Notes: generated by a model from the sequence alone, not told the origin. DNA of 35,320 nucleotides from Gonium pectorale (GCA_001584585.1 LSYV01000009.1:1710245-1745564), one strand, 5' to 3'; positions 1 through 10,506 are shown, counted from the stretch's first letter. Translations and numbers: made by a program.

Positions 1-1014
1 CTCCGGCCAGTCCCAACCGACAGGGACCATGCCCATACATACCCTGACATGTGGCCAAGAGGGGGCAGGCTGGTATTGAGGGGGCGCGGCGTGGGGTCGG
101 TGGATGTGCGATTCGGGTGGGGGCATGGGTATGTCCCCCATGGCTCCGCAGCCTCCCAGCCCATCCGTACGACCACCGAAACCGCACGTCCGTCTCCTGC
201 AGCCCCTGCGCTCCCCACACGTGGAGCTCCCTGCTGATACCAGCCCAAGGCTTGCTCACAAACCAGCAAGCATCGGGTGGCCCAAGGGGGGCGGCGGGGG
301 GCGGCAGGAGAGTAGAGGCCCATGGGTCCGGGCCGTTGTCATGCGGCCATACCCTGCAAAATGCCCCTCCCTGTGCATCCAAATTTCTGTACATGCCATT
401 GCACGCTAATCGCACCCAGTACGCTGTGCCACGGCTTACGAGGAGCCAAAAGACTGCATCGCAGTAGCTCCTGGCTCCTCGTGCCCTTTTAACCGTAACA
501 AGCTGCATCTGTGGATGTTAATTGCAGGTTCACTGCATTGATTTGTCGCTATTCACGATTGGTGCGGCCCGCCGATGGCGGTTCCCGACGAGAACGGCCC
601 GGCGTCAATGTTGCCAGAATGCATAACGTTGACCACGAAGCTTCATGCTGCTCTGGGTAAAGCTGAGCTGTGTTCGCTGTGTGCAGCCACTGGTTGTAGC
701 GGGGTCTCAGTATTTGTGGGAGTCCCACTATTTGTGGGAGTCCCACTATTTGTAGGAGTCCCACTATTTGTAGGACAGTATGCTCCCACTATTTGTGGGA
801 CGAATTATCGGGAGACTTAGCTGGCAGTTACATCACCATTTGTGCGCTCTCAAGTAAGTACAAAACATGGATGTACATAGTGCAAAGGCACGAAGCGTAA
901 AGGCGACTAGCTGTAGGTAACAAGTAAAGAGAGCGGGAGAGGCGCAACATCACTCCATCACTTGAAGCTTTTTGCTGAAGTGGACCACATTTTAACCAAG
1001 CTGTAGTACACTGA
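1..1014. other. Intergenic and upstream region, no gene recognised
   Basis: No open frame here shows a recognisable protein or coherent exon structure. The first ~130 bases weakly resemble the repeat blocks near 1898-1960 and 16320-16385 (a shared stretch around a 'catac..accctga' core), so this may be decayed repeat DNA. A tandem hairpin repeat lies at 710-800 and is listed separately. The last ~200 bases should hold the promoter and 5' UTR of the GLTP gene that starts at 1015, but I see no clear TATA box. Confidence 0.5.
710..800. repeat. Tandem 18-bp repeat with internal hairpins
   Basis: About four copies of an 18-bp unit with the core TCCCACTATTTGTGGGA follow each other between 710 and 775. 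One more copy lies after a short interruption at 783-800. Some copies have a G-to-A change (tgtagga for tgtggga). Each unit can fold on itself, because TCCCAC and GTGGGA are six-base complementary arms around a TATTT loop. The junctions (GTGGGA-G-TCCCAC) are palindromic as well. It ends 214 bases before the GLTP start codon. Confidence 0.85.
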
Positions 1015-2898
1015 ATGGCGTCGGCATTCGCGCACGCCTCCAGCTTTCTGCCGGAGGTCAAGCAGTATGGCTTCATCCAAACGCAGCCATTCTTAAATAC
1101 TTGTCGACAAGTGCTTCCTGTGATTGGTAGGCTGGCGCTCAAGAGTCCGATTATGGCCGGCACGCACTGAGGGTGCATGTGCACGCTGCGCAGATAAGCT
1201 TGGGACAGCCTTCGCGCTGGTCAAGACGGACATTGGCGGGAACATAGAGGTGAGTAATGTGGCAATTATTGGGGATCGAAGGTGTATCGCACATATCCGA
1301 AACCAGCCTGTACCCTACCCAATTCTGCCCTGAAGCGCCTTGCCAACCGGGCGGCAAAAGACCCAGAACGTTACAAGCGCCTATACACCATCGTGCAAGA
1401 TGAGATGGTGGAGAAATGCCAGGGGGACAGCACGTCCTGCACGAAGGGGCTACTATGGCTGAAGCGGTAGGCACCTGTAGGCACAGGCAGGGAGCGGCGC
1501 GAAGCTGCAGCTTCTCCTGCCACGCCCCCCGGAGGAAAAGCGTCTCATTGCCCACCCACTGTCGAGCTCCGCCAACTTCATTTCCCCATATTTGCCGGGA
1601 ATGCACGGGCGTCATGGCGGCAGCTGATGGGACGCCAACTCCGCGCAGCGGGCGCCTGACCCGCGGAACACACACCATCCCCAAGCCTCAACCACCCTAT
1701 TCACGACCTGCCCCAGGGCCATGGAGTTCATGTGCGCTCTGCTGCGGCGCATCCATGACGACCCAACCACGCCCTTGGGCACGGTCGTGTACGAGACGTA
1801 CAGCACCACGCTCATGCAGTTCCACGGGTTCTTCGCATCCAGCGCTTTCACGGTAGGGAACAAAGGGGGGTTAGGATAGAATGTGGAAGGCAGCTTCTAC
1901 GGTCATACACACCCGGGGGTGCGATGTTTCCAGCAGGGCGCCGAGTACAGGGCATGGCGGGTGAGGGAGACGAGCAGGCGGGCCCTCCCGGTGTGGACCA
2001 GCGGCAACATTACCTGACGGAATTTGGTGGTAGAGGGTCCGGCGAGCGGTGTGGTTGACGATGTTACCAGTCCATCGGCGGCCAGCGGTTACTAGTCTTG
2101 GGGCGCCCAGCCCGCACCCCCGGAAGGTGGGAACCATGCGAATGACGTGCATGTTGCCGATGGTGCAGCCGGGTTGCCCAGTCCGTGCGGCGTTCTTGAC
2201 GCATCTAAGCTCTCGTTCGAGACCATACCACGGTGAAGCCCTCTTGACAGGCCAACCCTTGTCCATTCGTCACGCACCCAATCCCTCCCCGCGCAGCTCG
2301 CGTTCAAGTTCGTGCCCAGCCGGGAGCAGTTCATGTCGAGCGTTGGGGGCGGACCCGAGGTGATGGCGGAGCTTCTGGCGTTCGTCAACGCCTTCTCCGA
2401 GGTGCTGGCGGAGATCCACACGTTCCTGGTACGTGTCTTCACCATGCACTGCTACCTGTCGCATCACCGCACGGGGGCCGCCTCGGAAGAGTCTGGGCTG
2501 ACGCGCTGCCTGCTACAGGGCGTGTGTGTGCCAGGGGCGGCGGTGCTTGCCATCCGCGCTGCCGTTTAGATTGAGTATTGCAATTTTGCTGGTCCGTTAC
2601 CGCATGGTCTGGCGCCTGCCGACCTGCGCTCGCAACCTTATACGCAAGCCGACTGGCCATCATCCAGGCACTCGGGCGCACAGCGTGCGTTAGAGCGCTA
2701 GCTGCAGAGGGCTTGTCGTGACGGCTTCTCTGCGGTGTGGCAGAGCCTTGCGCCTGGCGCTTGGCATGCATGGCGTGAGTTGAGGCGGACGTCACAGGAT
2801 TCAGCCAGACGCTTACCATGACCGTGACCGCGTGGTTTGTACATCTCCCTGTGGTCGCGCAGGAGGAGCAGGGCCTCAACGACCCCACCAAGGTCTAA
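1015..2898 (+). CDS. Glycolipid transfer protein (GLTP-fold)
   Basis: Six exons: 1015-1126, 1194-1249, 1336-1466, 1717-1852, 2297-2428, 2863-2898; all introns are GT-AG and the model gives 200 residues, the usual size for a single-domain GLTP. Proteins of this family carry glycolipids or sphingolipids between membranes in the cytosol. The diagnostic head-group residues of the fold are visible: Asp50 and Asn54 in the KTDIGGNIE segment, Arg57 where animal GLTP has Lys, Trp97 in LLWLKRAMEF, and His136 in MQFHGFF. Trp at position 97 is the sugar-stacking residue of GLTP; the ceramide-1-phosphate carriers (CPTP, ACD11) have Arg there, so a glycolipid ligand is more likely (inference). The start is the first ATG of exon 1; the N-terminal PFLNT..QVLPVIDKLG segment aligns with helix 1 of the family. 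Introns of 444 nt (1853-2296) and 434 nt (2429-2862) contain no gene, but the first carries repeat blocks shared with the 16.2 kb region. No TGTAA signal was seen nearby downstream. Confidence 0.9.
1898..2120. repeat. Repeat blocks inside GLTP intron 4
   Basis: Two blocks match the 16.2-16.4 kb region. Block A (about 1898-1960) runs from 'acggtcatac' through 'ggtgcgatgt' to 'gcatggcggg'. Block B (about 2083-2120) reads 'cagcggttactag' followed by 'gcgcccagcccgcacccc'. At 16 kb the same blocks occur in the opposite order (B at about 16243-16282, then A at about 16320-16385). That suggests a diverged tandem or circularly permuted element of about 260 bp. No coding capacity was recognised. Confidence 0.6.
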
Positions 2899-4879
2899 AG
2901 GGCGGGTTCGCCTGACAACTGGGCAGTTGGACGCTGTCGGTCTGCGGGAAGATCTGCAGAGCCCAGAGGAGAGTCTCGATACGTCCGTACGAGTGCATCA
3001 GGAGCGCCGAGGCGCCAGGAGTATGTGTGCAGCAAACATGTGGCTGCTAGGCGCTCCTGCGGTGCCTTGACCAAGTAGGATGGATGGATGTGCGCACGCC
3101 TGGGCGATGGGCACCCGGGTCCCACACCAAAGAGGCTGTTGACAGGTGTGCGCTGCATGCGATGTGCTGTACGCTGATGTGGCTTCGCCGTGGGTTTCTC
3201 TCTTTGTTCCTACAATACCCACCCTTGCACCAGTTTGTTCCGCGCTACCCGTGGTGCGTGATGTCTATTTGACCTTCACCTGGCTGCATGGTATTTGGTG
3301 TCTGGTACGAGGAGGCTAGGGCAAGAAATGCGCCCGGCTGCATATGGGCTGTCTGTTTCGCACTTCCTGTGCCGGGCCCGTTTGCTGGCGTCGGCCGCAC
3401 CACAATGACCTCCCTGGCAAGCCCACGGGATGGGATGTGAGGTGAGGGCAGCCGAAGGATGGAACAGAACCATGGTTGGATCAGGTCCAATGTTGTGATT
3501 TGAGAATCACGTACCTTTGAGGAATGATCTTGTTATACCCAGGCCTGGGGCCCAGGAGCCAATGGAAACGGTCCTGGGGCCCAGGACCTGAGGCCGACGG
3601 CCCCATCAGCCAACTTGGCGCTGCTGCATTAGCCCCACGACAGCAGCAAGCGCCACCGCATCCCAGGCTTGCGTTCATGGCCCTAGCGGTGGCCCTACAC
3701 TCGACAGGTAGCTGCGCGCGACAGCAATGTCTATGGAGTACGGACCCCATTCTTGGACCCCATGGAACAACCCATTGCAGCGCCCATGGCTTTTTGCGTG
3801 CAAGTAGCAACCCGTAAGCAATTCATCCGACATGGTGGCGCCTCCCTGGCTACACAAGGCTACACAAGCCCTGGTTGTCAAGGCAGCTGACCTGCCGCCA
3901 TTGGGAACTAACTGCGATGCCACATGCAGCGCAGGCGCTCACAGGGCTGTCCTCCCAGCGTAGAGCGACGTGGAAGGCGCGGAGGGAGGCCGTCTGACGG
4001 TGGCCGCACGTGTCCGTGCGCGACTCTGATGGACGTGAGGCGCTTGGAAGACCCGCCGCCGCGAGCGTCTGAGAGTTTGGGCCGCTTGCATGCCCCATGC
4101 CGCCTGAAGTCCCCCGAGCTCCCTCTTTCTCTGCAGATTTTTCTTTTCTCCCCCGCATAAGAGCGCGCACTAGGGCACTCCACGCAGCCCGGTATGCCGG
4201 AGCGACAGCGTGCGCTGCCGCCCAATATGGCTCCGGCCTCTGTCGGGCTCCAACAAGGACGGCACGCACCCGCACCAGCGAGGCGCTACCCAGCAGCGGA
4301 ACGGCCACGCCGATTGGCGTTCCGATGCAAGGAGGAGATGGTCGGGAACCGTGCATCTTAGTACATGCTAAGTCCACAGAAGTGGCGCTGGGTGGCACTG
4401 GTGATATGGTGACAACGCTGCACGGTTGTGGTGTAGGGCCAAGTCTGTTGACGTAAATACGGCGTGCGAGTGGTAAGGGTTGACACGATAGGGTCGGTTG
4501 ACAATTGCTGCACTACTGGATCGTTAGGTTACGGCCGGCAGTGAGTGCTGTCCTACTTCCCAGGCGAAAGTCTCAGAAAGCACCTTTGTGGGTGAGCTGG
4601 TCCCCTTAAGGAAAGAGGGCCAACCTGCCCGCTTGCATCGCCGTTGGGGGAAATGAATATCATTAGCATGCCTGCGCATGTGTATCCGTTTTGAGATTGC
4701 CGGATTGCCAAGGGTGGCTATGTGAACAGGCCCGGGGGGGGGGCATCCTACGAGGGGTTTGAACGCTGGGGTTCCGAGGTAGACGTGGAGTCGTGGAGGC
4801 GGTACGGACGGGTACCCTCCCACAAGTTCCCAGCTCGCGCGCAACTTGTACATTGTAATTTGCTGGTGTTGTCGTAGAG
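2899..4879. other. Intergenic region between GLTP and prohibitin genes
   Basis: Nearly 2 kb with no recognisable protein in any frame. It holds the 3' UTR of the GLTP gene and the promoter of the prohibitin gene. At 3544-3557 and 3573-3586 a 14-bp near-palindrome (CCTGGGGCCCAGGA) occurs twice. Around 4110-4150 a pyrimidine-rich stretch ('gctccctctttctctgc...') resembles sequences at about 15415-15450 and 16565-16595. A ten-or-more-base G run lies near 4733-4742. Confidence 0.5.
3544..3586. repeat. Two 14-bp near-palindromic direct repeats
   Basis: CCTGGGGCCCAGGA occurs at 3544-3557 and again at 3573-3586. Each copy is almost self-complementary (CCTGGG/CCCAGG arms), and the flanks GGCCT and AGGCC could extend a larger stem. 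It lies in intergenic DNA, and no function is evident. Confidence 0.7.
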
Positions 4880-7663
4880 ATGGCGAATCCAGAGACTGCC
4901 GCGGTGGCCATCAACGTGCTGAACAAGGTCATCCGCTATGCCGTCGGTCTAGGCGTGGGCGCTAGCGTTCTACAAACATCCCTTTACAACGGTATGCTGG
5001 ATAGAGTGAACAAATGACTGCCTCGCAATGTCGAGCGGCGGCACCGTGATGACGCTTCCGTCGCTTTGACGCAGTGGATGGCGGCGAGCGGGCGATCGTG
5101 TTCGACAGGTTCCGCGGAGTGCTGCCGGAGCCAGTCGGCGAGGGGACCCACTTCAGGATCCCCTGGGTGCAGCAGCCCAACATCATGGACATCCGCACAC
5201 GGCCGCGCTCCATCAGCTCCGTGACGGGAACGAAGGGTATGTCATAAATATTACTGGACGCTTTACATAGCGCCGTTTGGCGTCATGGCAGGTTTCGTTA
5301 CCCGAGGTTCTGGGCTGGTCCGCAGATCTGCAGATGGTGAACATGTCTCTGCGAATCCTCAGCAAGCCTGACGAGCCGCGGTTGCCACACATCTTCAAGG
5401 TTGGTATACTACCCGGGGTGGGGGTTGCGACAGATGGTGGGATGGGCGCTCCTCGTGACACCCCGGGTATGCCACGCAGACGCTTGGCATGGACTGGGAG
5501 GAGCGCGTGCTGCCCTCGATCGGCAATGAGGTGGTGAAGGCGGTTGTGGCGCAGTACAACGCCGAGCAGCTCATCACGCAGCGTGAGAAGGTGTCCCGCG
5601 CGGTAAGCCACGGTGGCGCCTGTGGGTGACGCTTCCGGGTTACGTGGGTTTCCCAAGCCGGGCTGCCTGCTGCAATACCCTGCTGACAACAGTCCTTGTC
5701 AAGGGCACACTGCTTGGGGTGGGGTTGGCTCAGCGGACGCGAAGGTCTTCAGGTTGCAGGTAGAGCGCCGCAGTGGGGCCCCTGGAAGCAAAGGTGCCCG
5801 TTCTTCACTTGGCCCGCAGGTGCGGGACGCGCTCATGGCGCGCTCGGCGGACTTTGGCATTGTTCTGGAGGATGTGGCCATCACCCACTTGTCCTTCGGC
5901 ACCGAGGTGGGTGGGTGGGGGATGCGCGGGTTGCGAGGAAGCCTTCAGTGAGAGGTGGAAAGGACCGTAGCGGGGCCATACAGTCGTGCTGGCGACCGTG
6001 GGTAGGCGAGGGGGCACACAGTGCGGCCTTCACACCTGTGCACAGTTACCGGGGCTGGGCATCAGCGGCCAGTTTGGGCGCTAGGCGGGAATGGGCGCAG
6101 CAACAGCGGTGCCCGCGTTGGGGTCGATGAGCTGTGTCTCCTTGGGCATCTTGCGGCCGGCAAGGTGGGCGGCACATGGGGGCCATTACGAGTCTTTGTG
6201 GTTCTTCCGCGGCACGAAGTCACGGCGGCGTCGACGGAAAGTGTGCCGCCTTGTGCTGGCGCCTTTGCACGTGCGGCAAGCTCGACAGCACCCTAGCGTG
6301 CGGCGCGCAGTTGCGGCAAACGCGGGCCTTGCCGCCGGACAGGTCTTCCGCGTGGCTGTGCGGCCATGACAGCCACACCGCATGCATGCACAGCTGATGC
6401 CATCGTCGCGTGCCTCCATGCCGCGCGTCGGGCGAGGCGCGGGAGAGATACGTTTGTTGGGCACACCGGCAGCGCATGCAGCGGGAGCAGGGATGCACAC
6501 ATAGTAGAGGACCCGGGCCCTGACCGAAATGGGGACGGATTGGACGCTGTCCGGTCGACGTGGGCGTTGTGTGTGCGGCGCCCTGCGCGCCATGCAGCTC
6601 CTTCGTCAGCGAGATCGTGGACGGAATGGCTATCAAAGATATGGCACAACGCCGGTCTTGTTCCCGCTGCACATGCATTCGTACACATCTTCCCCCCTGG
6701 CTCCCCTGCTCCACCCGCCCCGCAGTTCACCCGCGCCGTGGAGGCCAAGCAGGTGGCGGAGCAGGACGCGGAGCGCGCCAAGTTCGTGGTCATGAAGGCG
6801 GAGCAGGTGCGCAGTGGCACGGACGGTCGGGGTTTCGGGCGATGAGCCAGCGGTTATAGCATGGAGGATGTCTGTACATTCACTGCGGCGGCAGTGGGAC
6901 ATATCGCGGGGTGACGACGTCCAACATGACGCCAAGTAAGGACCGGCCTCCGCGCCGCGTCTTTGTAAGCGGCCGACAGCCCGGCTGGCCCTTCGGTTTT
7001 GGGCCGCTGATGGGCGTACATCGTGAAGTCTGCTAGTCCAATGCTACCGGAGCCTTGAAATATCTTCATCCCATGTCCATGGCACTTGCATTCCTGGGGA
7101 CGTCGCTCGGGGTGGTCCGAGCGCGTTGTGCAGCGCCGTCAAATGCCCATCGCCGTTTGAAGTTCGCTGACCTGTCGTCCTCTCACCGCGCCCCGACTTG
7201 GCCCCGCTCATCGCCCTGCACTAACCACTCCTCCCACCCTCTGCCGCTATGCGTCCGCAGGAGCGGAATGCCGCAGTCATCAAGGCCGAGGGTGAGAGCG
7301 AGGCGGCCAAGCTCATCTCCGAGGCCACCAAGACGTACGGCTCGGGTCTCATCGAGCTCCGAAAGATCGAGGCGAGTAATCCCTGCTGTTGTGAACAGCG
7401 CAGCGTGCTGGACCATGTTGCGGCCTTGTCAAGTCTAGTTGCTCAGCTGCGGCACGTGGGTGTTTGTGTGGAACGTCACGTCAATGTATCATGCTATGAG
7501 GTCACGGCGCTCGTTTGTGACTGTGTTGACCCCCGGGCTCGCTCGTGCTGTGCTCCCTCCCTTGCAGGCGGCCAAGGACGTGGCGGACACCATGTCGAAG
7601 AGCCGCAACGTTGTGTACCTGCCCAACTCCGGGAACATGCTCATGCAGATTAACCCGAACTAA
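4880..7663 (+). CDS. PHB1: Prohibitin, PHB1 / plant PHB3 type
   Basis: Eight exons: 4880-4991, 5075-5236, 5326-5399, 5480-5602, 5820-5906, 6726-6806, 7261-7371, 7568-7663; 281 residues, close to the 270-280 usual for PHB1. Prohibitins form ring complexes with PHB2 in the mitochondrial inner membrane, where they stabilise respiratory assembly and regulate m-AAA proteases. An N-terminal hydrophobic segment (about residues 8-30) is the membrane anchor. It is followed by the SPFH/band 7 domain, with [44 protein letters not shown] and [11 protein letters not shown]-terminal coiled coil ([19 protein letters not shown], then [11 protein letters not shown]) closes it. The order and spacing match plant PHB3. 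Seven introns join cleanly; the last (7372-7567) must use a GC donor (GAG/GCGAGT). Intron 5 (5907-6725, 819 nt) and intron 6 (6807-7260, 454 nt) contain nothing recognised. A TGTAA signal follows at 8063-8067. Confidence 0.95.
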
Positions 7664-8062
7664 GGGACCGCTGATGGACCGAAGGAAGGGGTTTTACATG
7701 AGAAGCGTCCAGCGTTTCATTTCCCAGGTGATCGGGTTCGATCGGCCTGGGCGGCCGGAGTAGCCCTGCCGTTGAGGCCTGGCTGCTGCGTCGTTGTGAA
7801 AGATGGAGAGCGTGGTATTAGGAGGCTAGATGTTCTTGGCACGTTGCTGGAGTCTTGAAAGCACGCGGTCGATATGCTGCGTTGGGGGATTCAGGGGTAG
7901 GGAGGGAGGATCGAGAGGTACAGAGTCCTGGCCAAGCAATGGTCCAAGGGACAATTATGAAAAGCTACTATGTTTACGACCATGAGGTATCCCTGATAAC
8001 TCATGACTCGCAGCGATGTGGGAGCATGAATCCTGATTCGCGAGAAGGGGTTTGGCGAAAGG

Positions 8063-8067
8063 TGTAA
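8063..8067 (+). terminator. TGTAA polyadenylation signal for prohibitin
   Basis: TGTAA, the usual green-algal nuclear polyadenylation motif, lies about 400 nt after the prohibitin stop codon. That is a typical 3' UTR length in chlamydomonadalean genes. Cleavage would be expected 10-20 nt further on. Confidence 0.55.
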
Positions 8068-8440
8068 GTCCTAACCAGTTCGCGTCCGCACCTTTCTCGT
8101 TATCTTATTTAGCATCCAACCGCAGATGATTCCAGCGCAGAATGAAGCCGCGGCTATTTTAGCAGCAGTTTCCCCTTTCATGACCGCTAACTATTGACCC
8201 TTCACGTATTGTCTGCCGACAAGATTTGTCATATAACTGCCGAATCAACTTGACGCTCACACTGAGCTGCTGTACGGCTGTACGGCTGTGGATGGTGGGC
8301 TCACAAGGCCCACATACGGCTGCGTTGCAGATTGCGCCTCCGTATCAACGATCCTGCTTAATTCAATCTGACCAGCTCTAGAGCGCAGAAAGGACCCGTC
8401 GGCCCGGAGTGATGAAATAGGCACCTAATCCAGGGGTTAT

Positions 8441-8528
8441 GGGTCGGGCACGCAACCAATCCCTGCAATCCAGCAATCCCCGCCCCGCCCCGTAAATACG
8501 ACCGTTCTGATATCTCCGTGCCCGACCC
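8441..8528. repeat. 12-bp perfect inverted repeat
   Basis: GGGTCGGGCACG at 8441-8452 is exactly complementary to CGTGCCCGACCC at 8517-8528, with a 64-base spacer. The 'cctaatcca' words outside or near the arms (8423 and 8534 areas) are repeated in direct orientation. It may be a structured RNA element or a remnant of a small transposable element. Confidence 0.6.
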
Positions 8529-8958
8529 CAGCGCCTAATCCATATCAACCCCTTCCACTTGCAGTGTTTCCTTTTTTCTCCCCTCAAGCCCTCCTGTCCC
8601 TGATCCCGCCGTGCCTTAGCGTCGCGCTTCGCACTCCTGCTTCTGTTTCCTCTGTTTCCTATTTGCCGCCCCGCAGCGCTTCGCATGCACATATGATTAC
8701 CTGGATGCTGTGTGAGGCGTGCAAAGGCACCATGTAAATGTGCTTCAACGCCGTGTTATGCATGCCGTTAGTCAGGTCCCCCTGCTGTCAGTGGCGTCAG
8801 CAAGTATCGTCCCCATGCAGCATGCAAGTACGCCGCCCTGTTACATCCCGCGCGCCCTGTACCCCAGTGCATCGCGGCCCGACTCCCCTGCTGCCAGGCG
8901 CCAGCTGGCCGTTGGTGCATACGTGTACGATAGGCAGTCCATACTCGTGTATGCGTCA

Positions 8959-8963
8959 TTACA
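8959..8963 (-). terminator. Candidate TGTAA signal for the DUF4079 gene
   Basis: TTACA on the plus strand reads TGTAA on the minus strand, about 480 nt beyond the stop codon of the minus-strand gene. A second one lies at 8841-8845. The choice between them is not decided by the sequence. Confidence 0.4.
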
Positions 8964-9438
8964 AGCTGCACGCATTATTCACAGCGCGGCATAAACAGCG
9001 GACAGGTGCCCACTGCCGCCTTGCTGGGTCCGGTCCTACAAGCATCGCTCACTTCCCCCCTGTACCCCGCTTGCCAAAGCTCACGGGAATAGTACATGAG
9101 GCCACTCCAACATTCGGTTTCTCTCACTCTCATGCACGGCTCAAAATTGCGCTGAACAGCGCCGCCTAGTTGGTAAGCGGTTTACGGTGCGCCGGAAAGA
9201 ATTCGGTACGGTACAACACATGCGCCAATACGCGGCATGTGCAGCCCAGCATACAAAGGGTCAGGGCGCAGTGTCATGCCCTGCCTCAACAGGGGCGTCC
9301 AAACTCGCCGCGTTGTCTCCAAACAGGCTCAAAACATGAACGCCACAACCACCCTACACTCAACCCGCCCATCGCACTCCAAATCGTCCTTCCACCCTAT
9401 CTTCTCTCCCCGCGCTATTGGGTCCATTCGTGGACGCT

Positions 9439-10506
9439 TCACGGCCAGGAGGTGAACTGGAAGACCTTGCCCACAATCTCCAGGCCGGTGGGCACCTGCC
9501 ACAGGAACAGCGCCACGTTGGCGGCGTTGAGCGCAATGTGCGCGTTGCGGGCGCCTTGGTCGCCCTTCTGCATGGCCGGGACCAGCGCCGCGGCGGCGGC
9601 CCACAAACCCACGATGGCCGCGCCCGCGTACAGGTGCGGGCCGGGGAAAAGGCGGCCGGTGCGCATATAGGTGTTCACGCAGCCCTCGATGGCGATGCCC
9701 ACGCCCGAGGCCAGCAGCAGCGAGCCCCACCACCAGTGCTTGTCGCGGTAGTCGCCCTTGAGCAGGTCCTTGCGCTCCTGGGGGATGGAAACATGATTAC
9801 GACAAGGGTTTTGGAAACGGGTATTAGCATCGGGGCGGGGGCATGCATGGAAGGCCGCAATGGAAACCAATACAGACGGCGATCAGGCAGGTCACAGGCA
9901 TGTGAGGGCAAAGGAAGGGCAGGACCGCGGCGAAGAACACGAAGCGATCTAATAATTTTCGCCGGCAAGCCCTAGCTGGGAGAAGCTGTGACCTTGCTGC
10001 ATCCGTAGGGAGGGACAGTCGTGCCGGCGTGAATCCGGACTCGAGAGCTGGAAACGACTCACCGCCTCCTTCTGGGAAATGGTGCTGTCCAAGGGCGACG
10101 CGGGGCGAACACCGTCAGCACCAGCAGCCGGCAGGCTCTTCTTCAGCTCCCGAATCTCCTCGCCCAGCTCCCGGGTGCGCTTCCACTGGTAACCGAGGTA
10201 GCCGGCGTACAGGGTGCCACCGAACAGGATGAACATGACAGCGGGGTGGATGAGGGCCACAGTGCGGCCCTCCAGGAGACCATACTCGCCGTCCTTGGCA
10301 ATCGCCATGTTGGCCTGAAGCAGCAGCGGCGCCAGAGTCGCGCTCGCGGCCATCAGCGGCCGGATGAGCGCCTCATGCGCCTCAGTGACGGGCGAGGCCT
10401 TGGCAGCTGGGGGCCGCGCAACGCATGCGATTGACAGCCTGCCAGCGTTCCGCGAGGCGCAGGGCCGCTGTGCGCGGACCGAAACGACAGAGCGCTGTGC
10501 AAGCAT
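9439..10506 (-). CDS. DUF4079-like plastid membrane protein
   Basis: Two exons read on the minus strand: 10506-10063 and 9777-9439, joined across a 285-nt GT-AG intron; 260 residues. The start is the ATG at 10506; an upstream in-frame Met lies in the promoter. Residues 1 to about 40 are rich in Arg, Ala, Ser and Val and lack acids, as in chloroplast transit peptides. A hydrophobic stretch at about 50-70 ending in AIA before KDGEYG could be a second, thylakoid-type signal. The body has four likely membrane helices: about 84-108 (IHPAVMFILFGGTLYAGYLG), then three in exon 2, including the family-like signature HIALN followed by LFLWQVPTG. This pattern matches DUF4079 proteins, found in cyanobacteria and plastids and of unknown biochemical role. 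His87 and the other His residues at helix ends could bind haem (speculative). It is convergent with prohibitin and divergent from the S1 gene. Confidence 0.85.

Larger units (their letters stand above)
7664..9438. other. Convergent intergenic region with two 3' UTRs
   Basis: This region separates the 3' ends of prohibitin (+) and the DUF4079 gene (-). The left 400 bases are probably the prohibitin 3' UTR, and the right ~480 bases the 3' UTR of the minus-strand gene. A 12-bp inverted repeat lies at 8441-8452/8517-8528, next to a pyrimidine-rich stretch (8560-8660). A short 'tgtacggc' doublet is found near 8272-8287. Open frames here have skewed composition and no recognisable domain. Confidence 0.5.

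Noticed and set aside
710..800. CRISPR-like array
   Set aside because: The repeats are directly adjacent without unique spacers, and the genome is eukaryotic.
5907..6725. A nested gene inside prohibitin intron 5
   Set aside because: Several overlapping open frames exist on both strands, but none has a recognisable domain or consistent splice structure.
8378..8692. Minus-strand 104-codon open frame rich in Arg/Lys/Gly
   Set aside because: Its composition follows the pyrimidine-rich plus strand. It overlaps an inverted repeat and matches no family I recognise.
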